Part shown: piece after piece, positions 16,174 through 25,428 of the stretch
How positions within the stretch are numbered: position 1 is the first letter of the stretch
How the letters are laid out: each line of letters starts with the position of its first letter
Position numbers and translations under genes: made by a program
From: Planctomycetota bacterium
GTDB taxonomy: Bacteria > Planctomycetota > UBA1135 > GCA-002686595
Assembly: GCA_002862085.1 (NCBI GenBank)
Contig: PKCK01000019.1
Coordinates: forward strand, 1 to 58,527
Reading direction: 5' to 3'
DNA: 58,527 nucleotides
Notes under the pieces: model-generated
What the model was told of the DNA's origin: nothing
Databases searched by the model: none
The model's input: the letters and a program-made list of their open reading frames with translations, nothing else

Positions 16174-17182
16174 TCATCCGCCGCGCCCGGGCGAGGACCC
16201 GGAGATCGTCGAGGACGGCGCGCCCTCCGGCCCGCCCCGCTACGGATGGTTCGGCGGCGTCCTGGAGGGACGCGTCGGTGACCCGGCGGTCCTGCGCCGC
16301 GCCTTCGAGGAGCTCGACAGCGCCACGGCCGTCCCCTGCGATTTCGAGGTGGACGGTGGACGCTTCAGCCTCCTGTTCTCCGAGGCGACCGTGGGCGGCG
16401 TTGATCTCTCGATCGAGCGCCAGGATCAGCTCCTGGAGGGGCTGGGCAAGCTGCTGGAGTGCTCCGCCGATCCTGCGGCCGCGGAGTCCACCCTGCGTGG
16501 CTCTCTCGTCTTCGGCGACGAGGTCGTCGAGACCCTGTTCACCATCCGAGATGGGCGCCTCGCGCCGGTCAGTCGGCGCCGACCGCTGAGCCACCGGGAT
16601 CCGGCAGCGGCCGCGCAGCGGGATGGCGGCCTCGGCGGCCTCGACGCGCCCTTCCGCGACGTGGCGCGCGGGCGCGGGATCACCCTGCTCCTGCTCATCC
16701 TCGCAGGCGCAGGCCTCGCCGCGTGGCGCAGCGGCTACGTGGGCCTCGTCCACGACGCGGTGACCGCGCCGGCCGCCGACGAGGTGGAGGTCAGCGCCGG
16801 GGTCTTCGGCGGGACCCTGTCCCTCGAGATCGACCGGCGCTTCACCGACTACTCCTGCGAAGTCCGCCGCGGCGCCGACTACCCGGCGACCGCCGACGAG
16901 GCGAGCGCGCTCGTGGCGAACGCTGCGACCACCGGTGAGCGTGCGGCCATGGGCGCGGTGTCCGACGGGGATTCGATCTGGATCCGCGTCGTGGACGACG
17001 AGGGGCTGACCCTCTCGGCCGAGCGCGTCGACCTGCGGCCGCTCCTCGGCGAGGAGGACGGCCCCGTCGTGACGAAGGTGCGCGCCCGCGCGGGCGGCGT
17101 GCGCGTCGAGCTCGCCCTGAGCCGCGGCCGGAGCCGGGGTGACGCGTCGGACGGCGAGGACCCCGGAGAGCGAGGCGGATGA
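16166..17182 (+). CDS. Single-pass membrane protein of unknown function
   Basis: 338 residues starting at GTG 16166, overlapping the preceding stop by 8 bp. I do not recognise a family. Residues 1-165 are soluble and acidic, with alternating strands (CDFEVDGGRFSLLFSEATVGGVDLSIE). One strong hydrophobic segment, GITLLLLILAGAGLAAW, lies at ~172-188. The remaining ~150 residues contain beta-strand-like repeats (GTLSLEIDRRF, IWIRVVDDEGLTLSAERVDLRPLL) and end in a charged Arg/Ser/Gly tail. The predicted topology is a cytoplasmic N-domain and an exported C-domain or the reverse. Translational coupling on both sides suggests it works with the GYF and CPBP membrane proteins. Confidence 0.75.
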   Translation: MADHPPRPGEDPEIVEDGAPSGPPRYGWFGGVLEGRVGDPAVLRRAFEELDSATAVPCDFEVDGGRFSLLFSEATVGGVDLSIERQDQLLEGLGKLLECSADPAAAESTLRGSLVFGDEVVETLFTIRDGRLAPVSRRRPLSHRDPAAAAQRDGGLGGLDAPFRDVARGRGITLLLLILAGAGLAAWRSGYVGLVHDAVTAPAADEVEVSAGVFGGTLSLEIDRRFTDYSCEVRRGADYPATADEASALVANAATTGERAAMGAVSDGDSIWIRVVDDEGLTLSAERVDLRPLLGEEDGPVVTKVRARAGGVRVELALSRGRSRGDASDGEDPGERGG

Positions 17183-18231
17183 GCGGCGACGGAGCAAGGG
17201 GGGCGGATCGGCCCGCGCGGACCTGGCCCCGCGGGACGCCCGTCGACGCCGAGGCCGCGGTGCGAACGACCTGCGGCAGCTGTGGCGCGACCTGGGACGT
17301 GCACGAGAACCTCGCAGGCTACCGCTTCCGCTGCGAGAGCTGCCAGGCGTGGGTGAACGTGCCCCGCCCCGATCGCGCGACCCCCCTGCAGATCGAGATG
17401 GGCCGCGCCCTCGCTCGCTCCGAGGGCGGCGACGCGGAGGCACGCGTGGACACGGCGCTCGTGCCGATCGAGGAGATGCCGGTGGACGAGGAGGGCCTGC
17501 GCCGCGTCGAGCTCGCGACGGGGAAGGTGTACGAGGGCGACATCTCGCCGAACACCGCCATGGCGCCGGGATCCGTGCGCAACGTGCGCAACGACGTGCG
17601 CAAGCGCTGGACCACGCGCACGTCGCTGGAGATCGCACTGATGCTCCTGTCGATCCTCCTGCCCCAGATCCTCCTGCTGGAGTTCGCGAGCGAGGACCAG
17701 CGGATCGTGCTCTCCCCCCTCGCCGCGATGGTCGGCGGGATCGGTGTCATCCTCGTGGGCTTCGCGGCGCCCGAGTACACCTTCGGAGCGCTGCGGCGCG
17801 CGCCGCTCTGGAGCTGGGCCGCGGGCGTCGGTGGCGCGGCGGTCGCGATCGGCTGCGCCCTCGGGTGGGCCGCGCTGGCCGAGACGCTCGGGCACGAGTC
17901 GGGCCTTCCCGCGGAGGTCACCGGGATGCGCGAGGTTCTCGGCGTCTCTGGCCTGCTCGTGGTCTACGCGGCGAGCCCGGCGCTCTTCGAGGAGCTCGCG
18001 TTCCGCGGGCTCCTCCAAGGCCGCCTCATGGCGCTCATGGGGTGGCTCCCCGGACTCCTCTCGACGGCGATGCTCTTCGCCGCCGCCCACGGGATCTCCA
18101 TGGGCACTCCGCTCCACCTGGGCATCGGCCTCTACCTGGGATGGCTCCGGGACAGATGCGGGAGCCTGTGGCCCGGGATCCTCCTGCACTTCGCCTACAA
18201 CGGGACCCTCGTGCTCACAGCCGCTCCCTGA
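17179..18231 (+). CDS. CPBP intramembrane metalloprotease with N-terminal zinc ribbon
   Basis: 350 residues; the ATG overlaps the preceding stop (ATGA, 4 bp). Residues 30-58 hold a zinc ribbon of the C-x2-C...C-x2-C type (Cys32, Cys35, Cys52, Cys55), followed by a linker. From residue ~150 there are about seven membrane segments. The CPBP (CAAX-protease/bacteriocin-processing) motifs are complete: EELAFRG with Glu271/Glu272 and Arg276, FAAAHG, and HFAYNG near the C-terminus. Family members are glutamate/histidine metalloproteases in the membrane; the substrate is unknown. The zinc ribbon is an extra, probably cytoplasmic, protein- or ligand-binding module. Confidence 0.88.
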   Translation: MSGDGARGADRPARTWPRGTPVDAEAAVRTTCGSCGATWDVHENLAGYRFRCESCQAWVNVPRPDRATPLQIEMGRALARSEGGDAEARVDTALVPIEEMPVDEEGLRRVELATGKVYEGDISPNTAMAPGSVRNVRNDVRKRWTTRTSLEIALMLLSILLPQILLLEFASEDQRIVLSPLAAMVGGIGVILVGFAAPEYTFGALRRAPLWSWAAGVGGAAVAIGCALGWAALAETLGHESGLPAEVTGMREVLGVSGLLVVYAASPALFEELAFRGLLQGRLMALMGWLPGLLSTAMLFAAAHGISMGTPLHLGIGLYLGWLRDRCGSLWPGILLHFAYNGTLVLTAAP

Positions 18232-18300
18232 CCCGCCGGCGGGCCCCATTTCGGGATCGGCTCCAGATGGCGACGCGGGCCGGCCGATCGCCTCCGGATC

Positions 18301-18804
18301 ATGAGCCCCTTCGTACGTCAGGACGACCCCGCCGGCGAACACGCCCCGCGCCAGCCCCGCTTCCGCCTCGTCGAGCGCGGAGTGGACGCCCCTTCCACCG
18401 CGCCAGAGGCACCCGAGGCCGGCGTGCGCACGCTGATCTCCCCGCGCCTCCTCGTGCCGGAGGACGAGTGGCGCGAAACGCAGTGCCTCGATCCCGACCG
18501 TCTCCAGGGTGAGGCCATCCTGCCGCTCATCAGCTCGCTCTGCCGCGTCCGCAGCGACGCCGACGCCGCGCTGGCGCTGACCGGGGTGCTCGAGACCCTC
18601 GCCCAGCGCTTCGGCATCGAGCTCCCGTGCGGCGACATCGAGGGCTGCGGCTTCTTGTTCGCGGCCCCGGCCGAGACCGACCTCGGAGCCGTGGCCGAGA
18701 CCATCGACACGCTGCTCATGGGAACGGTCCGCGCGTCCGATCTTCAGGGCGTCCTCCGGGACCGCGCCAAGGCGCGCGTGACCCCCGCGAGCGAGGGCCG
18801 GTGA
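18301..18804 (+). CDS. Hypothetical protein
   Basis: 167 residues, no signal peptide or membrane segment. The first 55 residues are Pro/Arg/Glu-rich and probably disordered. Residues 60-165 look like a compact alpha/beta domain, with helix-forming segments (AILPLISSLCRVRSDADAALALTGVLETLAQRFG) and four Cys spread through it (TQCLD, SSLCR, LPCGD, GCGFL). No metal-binding spacing or known family is evident. It sits 69 bp after the CPBP protease gene on the same strand, so it may be the distal operon member. A real gene is supported by start, G/C-rich third positions and no better frame. Confidence 0.6.
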   Translation: MSPFVRQDDPAGEHAPRQPRFRLVERGVDAPSTAPEAPEAGVRTLISPRLLVPEDEWRETQCLDPDRLQGEAILPLISSLCRVRSDADAALALTGVLETLAQRFGIELPCGDIEGCGFLFAAPAETDLGAVAETIDTLLMGTVRASDLQGVLRDRAKARVTPASEGR

Positions 18805-19006
18805 CCCCTTTGTCGCGGCTCCTCCCGAGAGGGCCGTAAGACGCTCGCGAGGCCAGATCAGCGCACCCCAGGCGTCCCGGTGCCCACGCGCGGGAGACTC
18901 CCCGCGGATGGGGGCTCATGCGTCCCCTTTCCGGACCTATTCTCTTGCGGCCAAATCCGGTCCTGGCGCGAAGAGCAGCGAGAGGACCTGACACCGCGAC
19001 CCACCG

Positions 19007-20884
19007 ATGACCACCACTTCGGCCCAAGACCCCCAGCCCGGCGAGCTGCCCCTCCAGCAGCTCGACCGCGTCGTGATCCGCTTCGCCGGCGACTCCGGCG
19101 ACGGCATGCAGGTGACGGGCAACCAGTTCACGCGGACGAGCGCCCTCTTCGGCAACGACCTCGCCACGCTCCCGGACTTCCCGGCCGAGATCCGCGCGCC
19201 AGCCGGCACGCGACCCGGAGTCTCAGGTTTCCAGCTGCAGTTCAGCTCCGAGGACATCCACACGCCCGGCGACGCGCCGGACGTGCTCGTCGCGATGAAC
19301 CCGGCAGCGCTGATGGTCAACATCGGCACGCTCAAGCCGGGCGGCGTGATCGTCGTGAACACGGGCGCCTTCCGCGAGACCGACCTCAAGAAGGCGAAGT
19401 GCGACACGAACCCGCTCGAGGACGGCACGCTGGAGGGCTACCGCGTCATCGAGGTGGACATCAACGCCCGGGTCAACGAAGCCCTCGCGGAGTCACCTCT
19501 GTCCAACAAGGACAGGCAGCGCTGCAAGAACTTCTACACCCTCGGGCTGATGTACTGGGTGTACAGCCGCCCGCTCGAGCCGACCCTCGCGTGGCTCGAG
19601 GAGAAGTTCGCGAAGAAGCCCGAGCTCGTCGAGGCGAACCAGCTCGCGCTCAAGGCGGGCTACAACGCCGGTGACATCCGCGAGCTCTTCCAGGGCCAGT
19701 ACGAGGTGCCGAAGGCGAAGCTCGCCCCCGGCACGTACCGGAACATCATGGGCAACGAGGCCCTGGCGATCGGGCTGGTCGCCGGCGCCAGGCTCGCGAA
19801 CCTGAAGCCGGTCTTCTGCAGCTATCCGATCACGCCGGCGTCCGGCGTGCTCGAGGCGCTCGCCGCCTACAAGAACCACGGCATCGTGACGATCCAGTCG
19901 GAGGATGAGATCGCCGCGATCTGCTCCGCCATCGGCGCGTCGTTCTCGGGGGCGCTGGGCATGACCGGCACCTCCGGACCGGGCATGGCGCTCAAGGGCG
20001 AGGCGATGGGCCTGGCGATCTCGACCGAGCTGCCCCTGGTGATCGTCGACGTTCAGCGCGCGGGCCCCTCGACGGGGATGCCCACGAAGGTGGAGCAGTC
20101 CGACCTCCTCTCCAGCATCTACGGCCGCAACGGCGACGCGCCGATGCCGGTCATCGCGATCAGCAAGCCGTCCGACGCCTTCGACATGGCCATCGAGGCC
20201 TGCCGGATCGCCGTCCAGTACATGACCCCGGTCATCCTGCTGAGCGACAACTTCATCGCGAACGGCGCGGAGCCCTGGCCGCTCCCCGACCTCGACGCGA
20301 TGGAGCCCTTCGAGGTCGAGTTCACGACCGAGAAGAGCGACGACTTCCTCTCCTTCGGCCGCAACGAGAACCTCGCGCGGCCGTGGGTCAAGCCGGGCAC
20401 CCCGGGGATGGAGTTCCGCATCGGCGGCCTGGAGAAGGCGCCGACGAGCAACATCAGCTACGACCCCGACAACCACCAGGCGATGACGGACCTGCGCCAC
20501 GCCAAGGTGCGCAAGGTCGCGGACTCGATCCCGACGCCGGAGGTCGAAGGACCCGAGAGCGGCGAGCTGCTCGTCGTCGGGTGGGGATCGACGGTCGGCA
20601 TCCTGAAGCAGGCCTGCGACCGCGTCCGCGCCGGCGGCAAGGACGTCTCCCGCCTGCACCTGACCCACGTGTGGCCGCTGCCCCACGGGCTCGACGAGAT
20701 CTTCTCGAAGTTCGACCGCATCCTCGTCCCCGAGATGAACGTCGAGCAGATGACCGTGCTGCTCCGCGGCGAGCTGCCGGAGCACACCTACGTCTCCTAC
20801 AACAAGGTCACCGGCCAGCCCTTCCTCGTCGCCGAGGTCGCGGAGCGCATCGAGGCCACGCTCGCGGAGACGAAGAAGGCCTGA
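19007..20884 (+). CDS. korA: 2-oxoacid:ferredoxin oxidoreductase, fused gamma-alpha subunit (KorA-like)
   Basis: 625 residues. Residues ~20-205 are the gamma domain (VVIRFAGDSGDGMQVTGNQF, NPAALMVNIGTLKPGGVIVVN); residues ~240-460 are the pyrimidine-binding alpha domain (GNEALAIGLVAGARL, YPITPAS, QSEDEIAA, GTSGPGMALKGE). The C-terminal ~100 residues form domain II (LLVVGWGSTVGILKQA). With KorB it oxidatively decarboxylates 2-oxoglutarate to succinyl-CoA using TPP and an Fe-S cluster, passing electrons to ferredoxin. Its fused architecture is that of the two-subunit KorAB type; other 2-oxoacids are possible. The gene is followed 17 bp later by korB. No ferredoxin gene is adjacent. Confidence 0.92.
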   Translation: MTTTSAQDPQPGELPLQQLDRVVIRFAGDSGDGMQVTGNQFTRTSALFGNDLATLPDFPAEIRAPAGTRPGVSGFQLQFSSEDIHTPGDAPDVLVAMNPAALMVNIGTLKPGGVIVVNTGAFRETDLKKAKCDTNPLEDGTLEGYRVIEVDINARVNEALAESPLSNKDRQRCKNFYTLGLMYWVYSRPLEPTLAWLEEKFAKKPELVEANQLALKAGYNAGDIRELFQGQYEVPKAKLAPGTYRNIMGNEALAIGLVAGARLANLKPVFCSYPITPASGVLEALAAYKNHGIVTIQSEDEIAAICSAIGASFSGALGMTGTSGPGMALKGEAMGLAISTELPLVIVDVQRAGPSTGMPTKVEQSDLLSSIYGRNGDAPMPVIAISKPSDAFDMAIEACRIAVQYMTPVILLSDNFIANGAEPWPLPDLDAMEPFEVEFTTEKSDDFLSFGRNENLARPWVKPGTPGMEFRIGGLEKAPTSNISYDPDNHQAMTDLRHAKVRKVADSIPTPEVEGPESGELLVVGWGSTVGILKQACDRVRAGGKDVSRLHLTHVWPLPHGLDEIFSKFDRILVPEMNVEQMTVLLRGELPEHTYVSYNKVTGQPFLVAEVAERIEATLAETKKA

Positions 20885-20901
20885 GGGCCGGAGGGATCGC
20901 C

Positions 20902-21906
<1,005 letters not shown>

Positions 21907-21940
21907 TCGCTCCTCGCGGCCGTCGCCGCGAGCGGATCGC

Positions 21941-21983
21941 CGAGGAGGGCCCCCGCGAGTGACGCTCGCGGGGGCCCTCCTCG
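21941..21983 (+). terminator. Hairpin terminator after korAB
   Basis: A perfect 19-bp stem (arm CGAGGAGGGCCCCCGCGAG) closes a 5-base loop (TGACG). It starts 34 bp after the korB stop. No T tract follows. A GAF-domain gene begins about 95 bp further on. Confidence 0.85.
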
Positions 21984-22079
21984 CATCCAGCACCTGCCCC
22001 GTGAGCGCAGCGAGCACCACGCGGCATACGCCGCGTCGGCGAGGCCGTCTCCGCACGGAGGTATCCTCTTTCCCCCGCC

Positions 22080-22670
22080 ATGCTCTCCGCGTCCGAACTC
22101 CTCCCCTTCCTGCGGCTCAACGCATCTCTCGACGTCGTCTCCAGCGACCCGATCCGCCGCGCCGCGTTCGATCGTGTGTTCGAGGGCGCCGCCGCGCTCG
22201 CGAAGCAGGGCGCCGCTCCGATCGTCGCAGGCCTGCCGTCGGTCATCGGGGAAGCGATGGCTCCCTTCGGGTGGGCCTGGAACGGTTTCTACGCCCCCCT
22301 GCCCGGGGACGAGGGCCCCTCGGCCCTGCACGTCTCGTCCGCGTGCGGCCCGCCGGTCTGCTCACCCCTCGAGCGCAGCGGCGGAGCCCTGAGCTCGGGC
22401 ATGTGCTTCGACGGGTTCCTCCTCAACCAGACCCTCTGCGCCTTCGACGCGGGCGCCTGGCCGGGCTACGTCTCGTGCGACGCCACGAGCGGACTCGGCA
22501 CGGTCGCGGGTCTCGTGGTTCCCGTGCGCGGCGCTGGCGGCGCGCCCGTGGCCGTCTGGGACCTCGACTCCACGGAGAGGATCGAGCCCGGCGACGCGCG
22601 CGCGATGGACGTCCTCTTCGCCTCCCTGGCGCGGACGGTCGATTTCGATCGCGCGCACTTCCAGCGCTGA
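22080..22670 (+). CDS. GAF-domain protein resembling free methionine-(R)-sulfoxide reductase
   Basis: 196 residues, cytoplasmic. The fold follows the fRMsr pattern: GWAWNGFYAPL, then PPVCSPL (Cys94), SSGMCFDGFL (Cys109), GYVSCDATS (Cys133), then LVVPVRG...VAVWDLDS. In characterised fRMsr enzymes three Cys at these three positions carry out reduction of free Met-R-O with thioredoxin recycling. All three are present here. The spacing between the first two is 15 instead of about 10 in the enterobacterial enzyme, so the loop differs. Placement between korAB and a leftward operon is not informative. Function by similarity, not proven. Confidence 0.7.
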   Translation: MLSASELLPFLRLNASLDVVSSDPIRRAAFDRVFEGAAALAKQGAAPIVAGLPSVIGEAMAPFGWAWNGFYAPLPGDEGPSALHVSSACGPPVCSPLERSGGALSSGMCFDGFLLNQTLCAFDAGAWPGYVSCDATSGLGTVAGLVVPVRGAGGAPVAVWDLDSTERIEPGDARAMDVLFASLARTVDFDRAHFQR

Positions 22671-22762
22671 GCCTGCTGGAGAGTTCGGGTCCCGTCGATG
22701 AACTCGAGGAGCTGCGGCGGGAGCTTCACACGCAGCACGTCGCCCGGATCCCGCTCACGGCG

Positions 22763-25426
22763 TCACTCGGGCTCCACTCTTCCGGGCCGCCCACCCGCGA
22801 CGAGCGCCGCGAGGACGGCCTTCGAACCGGAGCGGGTGCTGTCCACGATCACCGCGATGCGATTGTCGTCCGGCTTGGCCTCGAGCGACACGAAGCCCTC
22901 GAGGCCGCCGAGGATCCGGTTGAGGTCCTTGATGCAGTTCTCACAGTGCGGAGCCGTGTCGAGCACCAGGCCGACCCGCAGGGCGTTCGGTGGCACGACG
23001 ACGTCCGCCGGGCCGGGCTCGGAGACGCGGACGGCGTCAGGTCGAGAGGCGGAGGTGGCGGCCGCGAGCGGCGCGTCGCCGCGCACGGGAAGCGCGAGCA
23101 GACGCTTGGCTTCGTCGAGCAGGAACTCGACGTCCATGAACGGCAGGTGGCTGATGTCGATCCAGCGCAAGCGGCCGTTGCCGTCGACGAGGTAGGTGCC
23201 GTGGAGCGCGATGCCCTCGAAGTCGTCGAAGGCCCGCCACTCCTTGAACTGCGCGAGGGACGGGTCGGCGAGGACACGGAAGGGGAAGCCCGTGTCGTCG
23301 GGGTCGTCGCCCAGGGACTCGCGCACGTCCTCCACCGGGTTGAGGCCCACCGCGAGGATCTCGATGCCCGCCTCGCGGAAGCGGTCCGCCACCGGCACCA
23401 GGGCCTGGAGCTGCTCGACGCAGTGCACGCAGCCGAACCCGAGGAAGTTGACGACGAGGACCGGCCGGCCGCGGAGGTCGGACAGGGTCACCTCGCTGCC
23501 GTAGGCGTCCGGCAGGGTGAAGTCCGGCGCCATGGGCGGGATCCAGTGCGCGGGGCCGAGCTCGGCGAGATCGAGGCGCGCGGCGACGTCGCTCGCGGGC
23601 GCGAACTCGGGGCGCCAGTCGGCGCCGAGACCGAGCTCGGCGGCGAGCGGCGCGAGCCGTCGCAGCGGCGGCAGATCGAGGTCCGCCAGCGCGGCCCCCT
23701 CGCGCAGCTCCTCGAAGACCTCGATGGCCTCCTCCCGCTCCCCCGCCTCCCACAGGACGTGCGCGAGGGTCGCGTGCTCCACCAGCTGGCCCTTGCGGTT
23801 CCTGGCGGCGTCGCGGGCGGTCTCGACCGCTCTCTTCCTGAGCTCCGGCTCCTCGCTCTCCACCAGCATCCGGGCCAGGTGGATCCGGTCGTAGCGCGCG
23901 TCCTGGAGAGCGGCGAGCGCAGCGCCGCGGTCACCGCCAGCGGTGAGGTCCGCGAGGGCGCGCAGCGCGTCGACGTTGTCCCGCAGGGTGCGCAGGCGGC
24001 CCTCGAAGGACCGCAGCGCCTCGTCCATGGCCTTGCGAACGTCCTCGGTCTTCGCGTCGGCGACGAGCGCCTCGGCCTCCGCCGCGTCCACGGCCTCGGC
24101 GCGCTCCCTCTTGAGGTCGGCGATCATCGACTCGAGCTCGACGGTCGCGGCGGCGAGGCCCTCCGGGTCGTCGAGGTGAGCGGCCGCGCGGCCCATGGCG
24201 TAGGCGCGGGCCGCGCCCCCGGCGTCCTCGACGTGGGGCTCCAGGTACATGGTCGAGCCGAGCTCCTTCAGGGCCTCCCACTGCTCGAAGGCGCTGAGCG
24301 TCTCGATCAGCCGCCGCCGACCGTACGCCGAGCTCGTGCGAGGCTTGTCGACCGTGTTGAAGCGCGGGTGGCGCGGCAGCTCGACCATGTTCTTGGCCAG
24401 CTCGACGGCCTCGTCGACCCGTCCCTGATGACGGAGGCTGCGCGTCAGCCACTCGTTGTTGTGGGCGAAGTTGTGGATCTCGTCGGGGAGGATCCAGAAG
24501 CGGGCCATGTGCGCGTGGTCCACGCGGGCCGACGCCTCTTGCTGCCACGAGGCGTCGTAGTGCCGACCGAGGTGCGCGAAGACGTGACCGCCCATGTGCC
24601 AGTTGTGGGCGATGCTCGGCATCGCGGGCCCGCACGCCGCCGCGGTGTCGACGATGTGCTTCACCTCGTCCGAGCGGTCCCACAGATGAATGCGGTAGTG
24701 GTGCGCCGGGTGCATCGGCTCGACCGCGAAGATCTGGTCGAGCAGGGCCTCGACCGCCATGCGGCTGGTGGTCTTGATGCCCCCGGCCCGCCGGTTCAGC
24801 CAGATCCGGTTGACGAGGAACGCCTTGGCCTCGATGTCCTCGGGGTGCTCCCAGACGAGCGCCTCGTAGTCCCGCACGAGCCGCTCGCAGGCGGCCTTGC
24901 TCGGCGCCTCGCGGCTCGGGAGCGTGCCCGCGTCGCGCTCCTCGCCCGGCGCGGGGTTGCGCGCCTCGACCAGCCCCTCGGGCTCGTCCGGTCCATCGAC
25001 CGAGTAGAAGCGCGCGATCATGTCGATGTACATGCGCTCGCGCTTCGTCACGAGACCCCGCTTGAGCCACGCCGCGCGCGCGAACCAGGCGGCCCGCTCG
25101 GGATGGTCGACGTTGGCCATCGCGAGGCCCCACTGCGCCATGGCGCAGTCGGGGTCCTCCGACAGGATCTGCCGGAAGGTCCGCTCGGCCTCGAGGTACC
25201 AGAAGCCATGGAGCTGGGCGATGCCCTGCTCGACGAAGGCCGCGAGGTGTTCCTGGTCCGGCGCGAGGGTGACGGGGAAGTCGACACGGTCAGGGCCCGG
25301 CATGAGCACGGCCGCCTGCCGCGGACCCGTGTCGAAGGCCGCGCCGTGCTCGGAGTGCGCGTCGATCGGATCGAGGACGGGCTCCGACTGGAGCGCGAGG
25401 GTGAGGACGAGGAGCGCGTCGAGCAT
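22763..25426 (-). CDS. TPR protein with AhpC/TSA-type redoxin domain and C-terminal HMA-like domain
   Basis: 887 residues with a short hydrophobic N-terminus (MLDALLVLTLALQSEP) that may be a signal. Residues ~55-600 are TPR-like helical repeats (LEAERTFRQILSEDPDCAMAQWGLAMANVDHPERA is one unit). Around residue 630 a redoxin domain begins (APDFTLPDAYGSEVTLSDLRGRPVLVVNFLGFGCVHCVEQL) with a CVHC active site, followed by the family's later cis-Pro region. The last ~75 residues look like a heavy-metal-associated (HMA) fold: HCENC, a helix NRILGGLEG, and a terminal VLAALVAGG. So one chain joins repeats, thiol redox chemistry and a possible metal-binding CxxC. It is the last gene of a leftward operon; the propeller gene ends 2 bp upstream. 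Redox role inferred, substrate unknown. Confidence 0.8.
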   Translation of the reverse strand: MLDALLVLTLALQSEPVLDPIDAHSEHGAAFDTGPRQAAVLMPGPDRVDFPVTLAPDQEHLAAFVEQGIAQLHGFWYLEAERTFRQILSEDPDCAMAQWGLAMANVDHPERAAWFARAAWLKRGLVTKRERMYIDMIARFYSVDGPDEPEGLVEARNPAPGEERDAGTLPSREAPSKAACERLVRDYEALVWEHPEDIEAKAFLVNRIWLNRRAGGIKTTSRMAVEALLDQIFAVEPMHPAHHYRIHLWDRSDEVKHIVDTAAACGPAMPSIAHNWHMGGHVFAHLGRHYDASWQQEASARVDHAHMARFWILPDEIHNFAHNNEWLTRSLRHQGRVDEAVELAKNMVELPRHPRFNTVDKPRTSSAYGRRRLIETLSAFEQWEALKELGSTMYLEPHVEDAGGAARAYAMGRAAAHLDDPEGLAAATVELESMIADLKRERAEAVDAAEAEALVADAKTEDVRKAMDEALRSFEGRLRTLRDNVDALRALADLTAGGDRGAALAALQDARYDRIHLARMLVESEEPELRKRAVETARDAARNRKGQLVEHATLAHVLWEAGEREEAIEVFEELREGAALADLDLPPLRRLAPLAAELGLGADWRPEFAPASDVAARLDLAELGPAHWIPPMAPDFTLPDAYGSEVTLSDLRGRPVLVVNFLGFGCVHCVEQLQALVPVADRFREAGIEILAVGLNPVEDVRESLGDDPDDTGFPFRVLADPSLAQFKEWRAFDDFEGIALHGTYLVDGNGRLRWIDISHLPFMDVEFLLDEAKRLLALPVRGDAPLAAATSASRPDAVRVSEPGPADVVVPPNALRVGLVLDTAPHCENCIKDLNRILGGLEGFVSLEAKPDDNRIAVIVDSTRSGSKAVLAALVAGGRPGRVEPE

Positions 25427-25428
25427 GT

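Noticed and set aside
18232..18243. CCCGCCGGCGGG as a terminator after the CPBP gene
   Set aside because: A 12-bp palindrome without a loop cannot form a useful hairpin alone; no flanking pairing.
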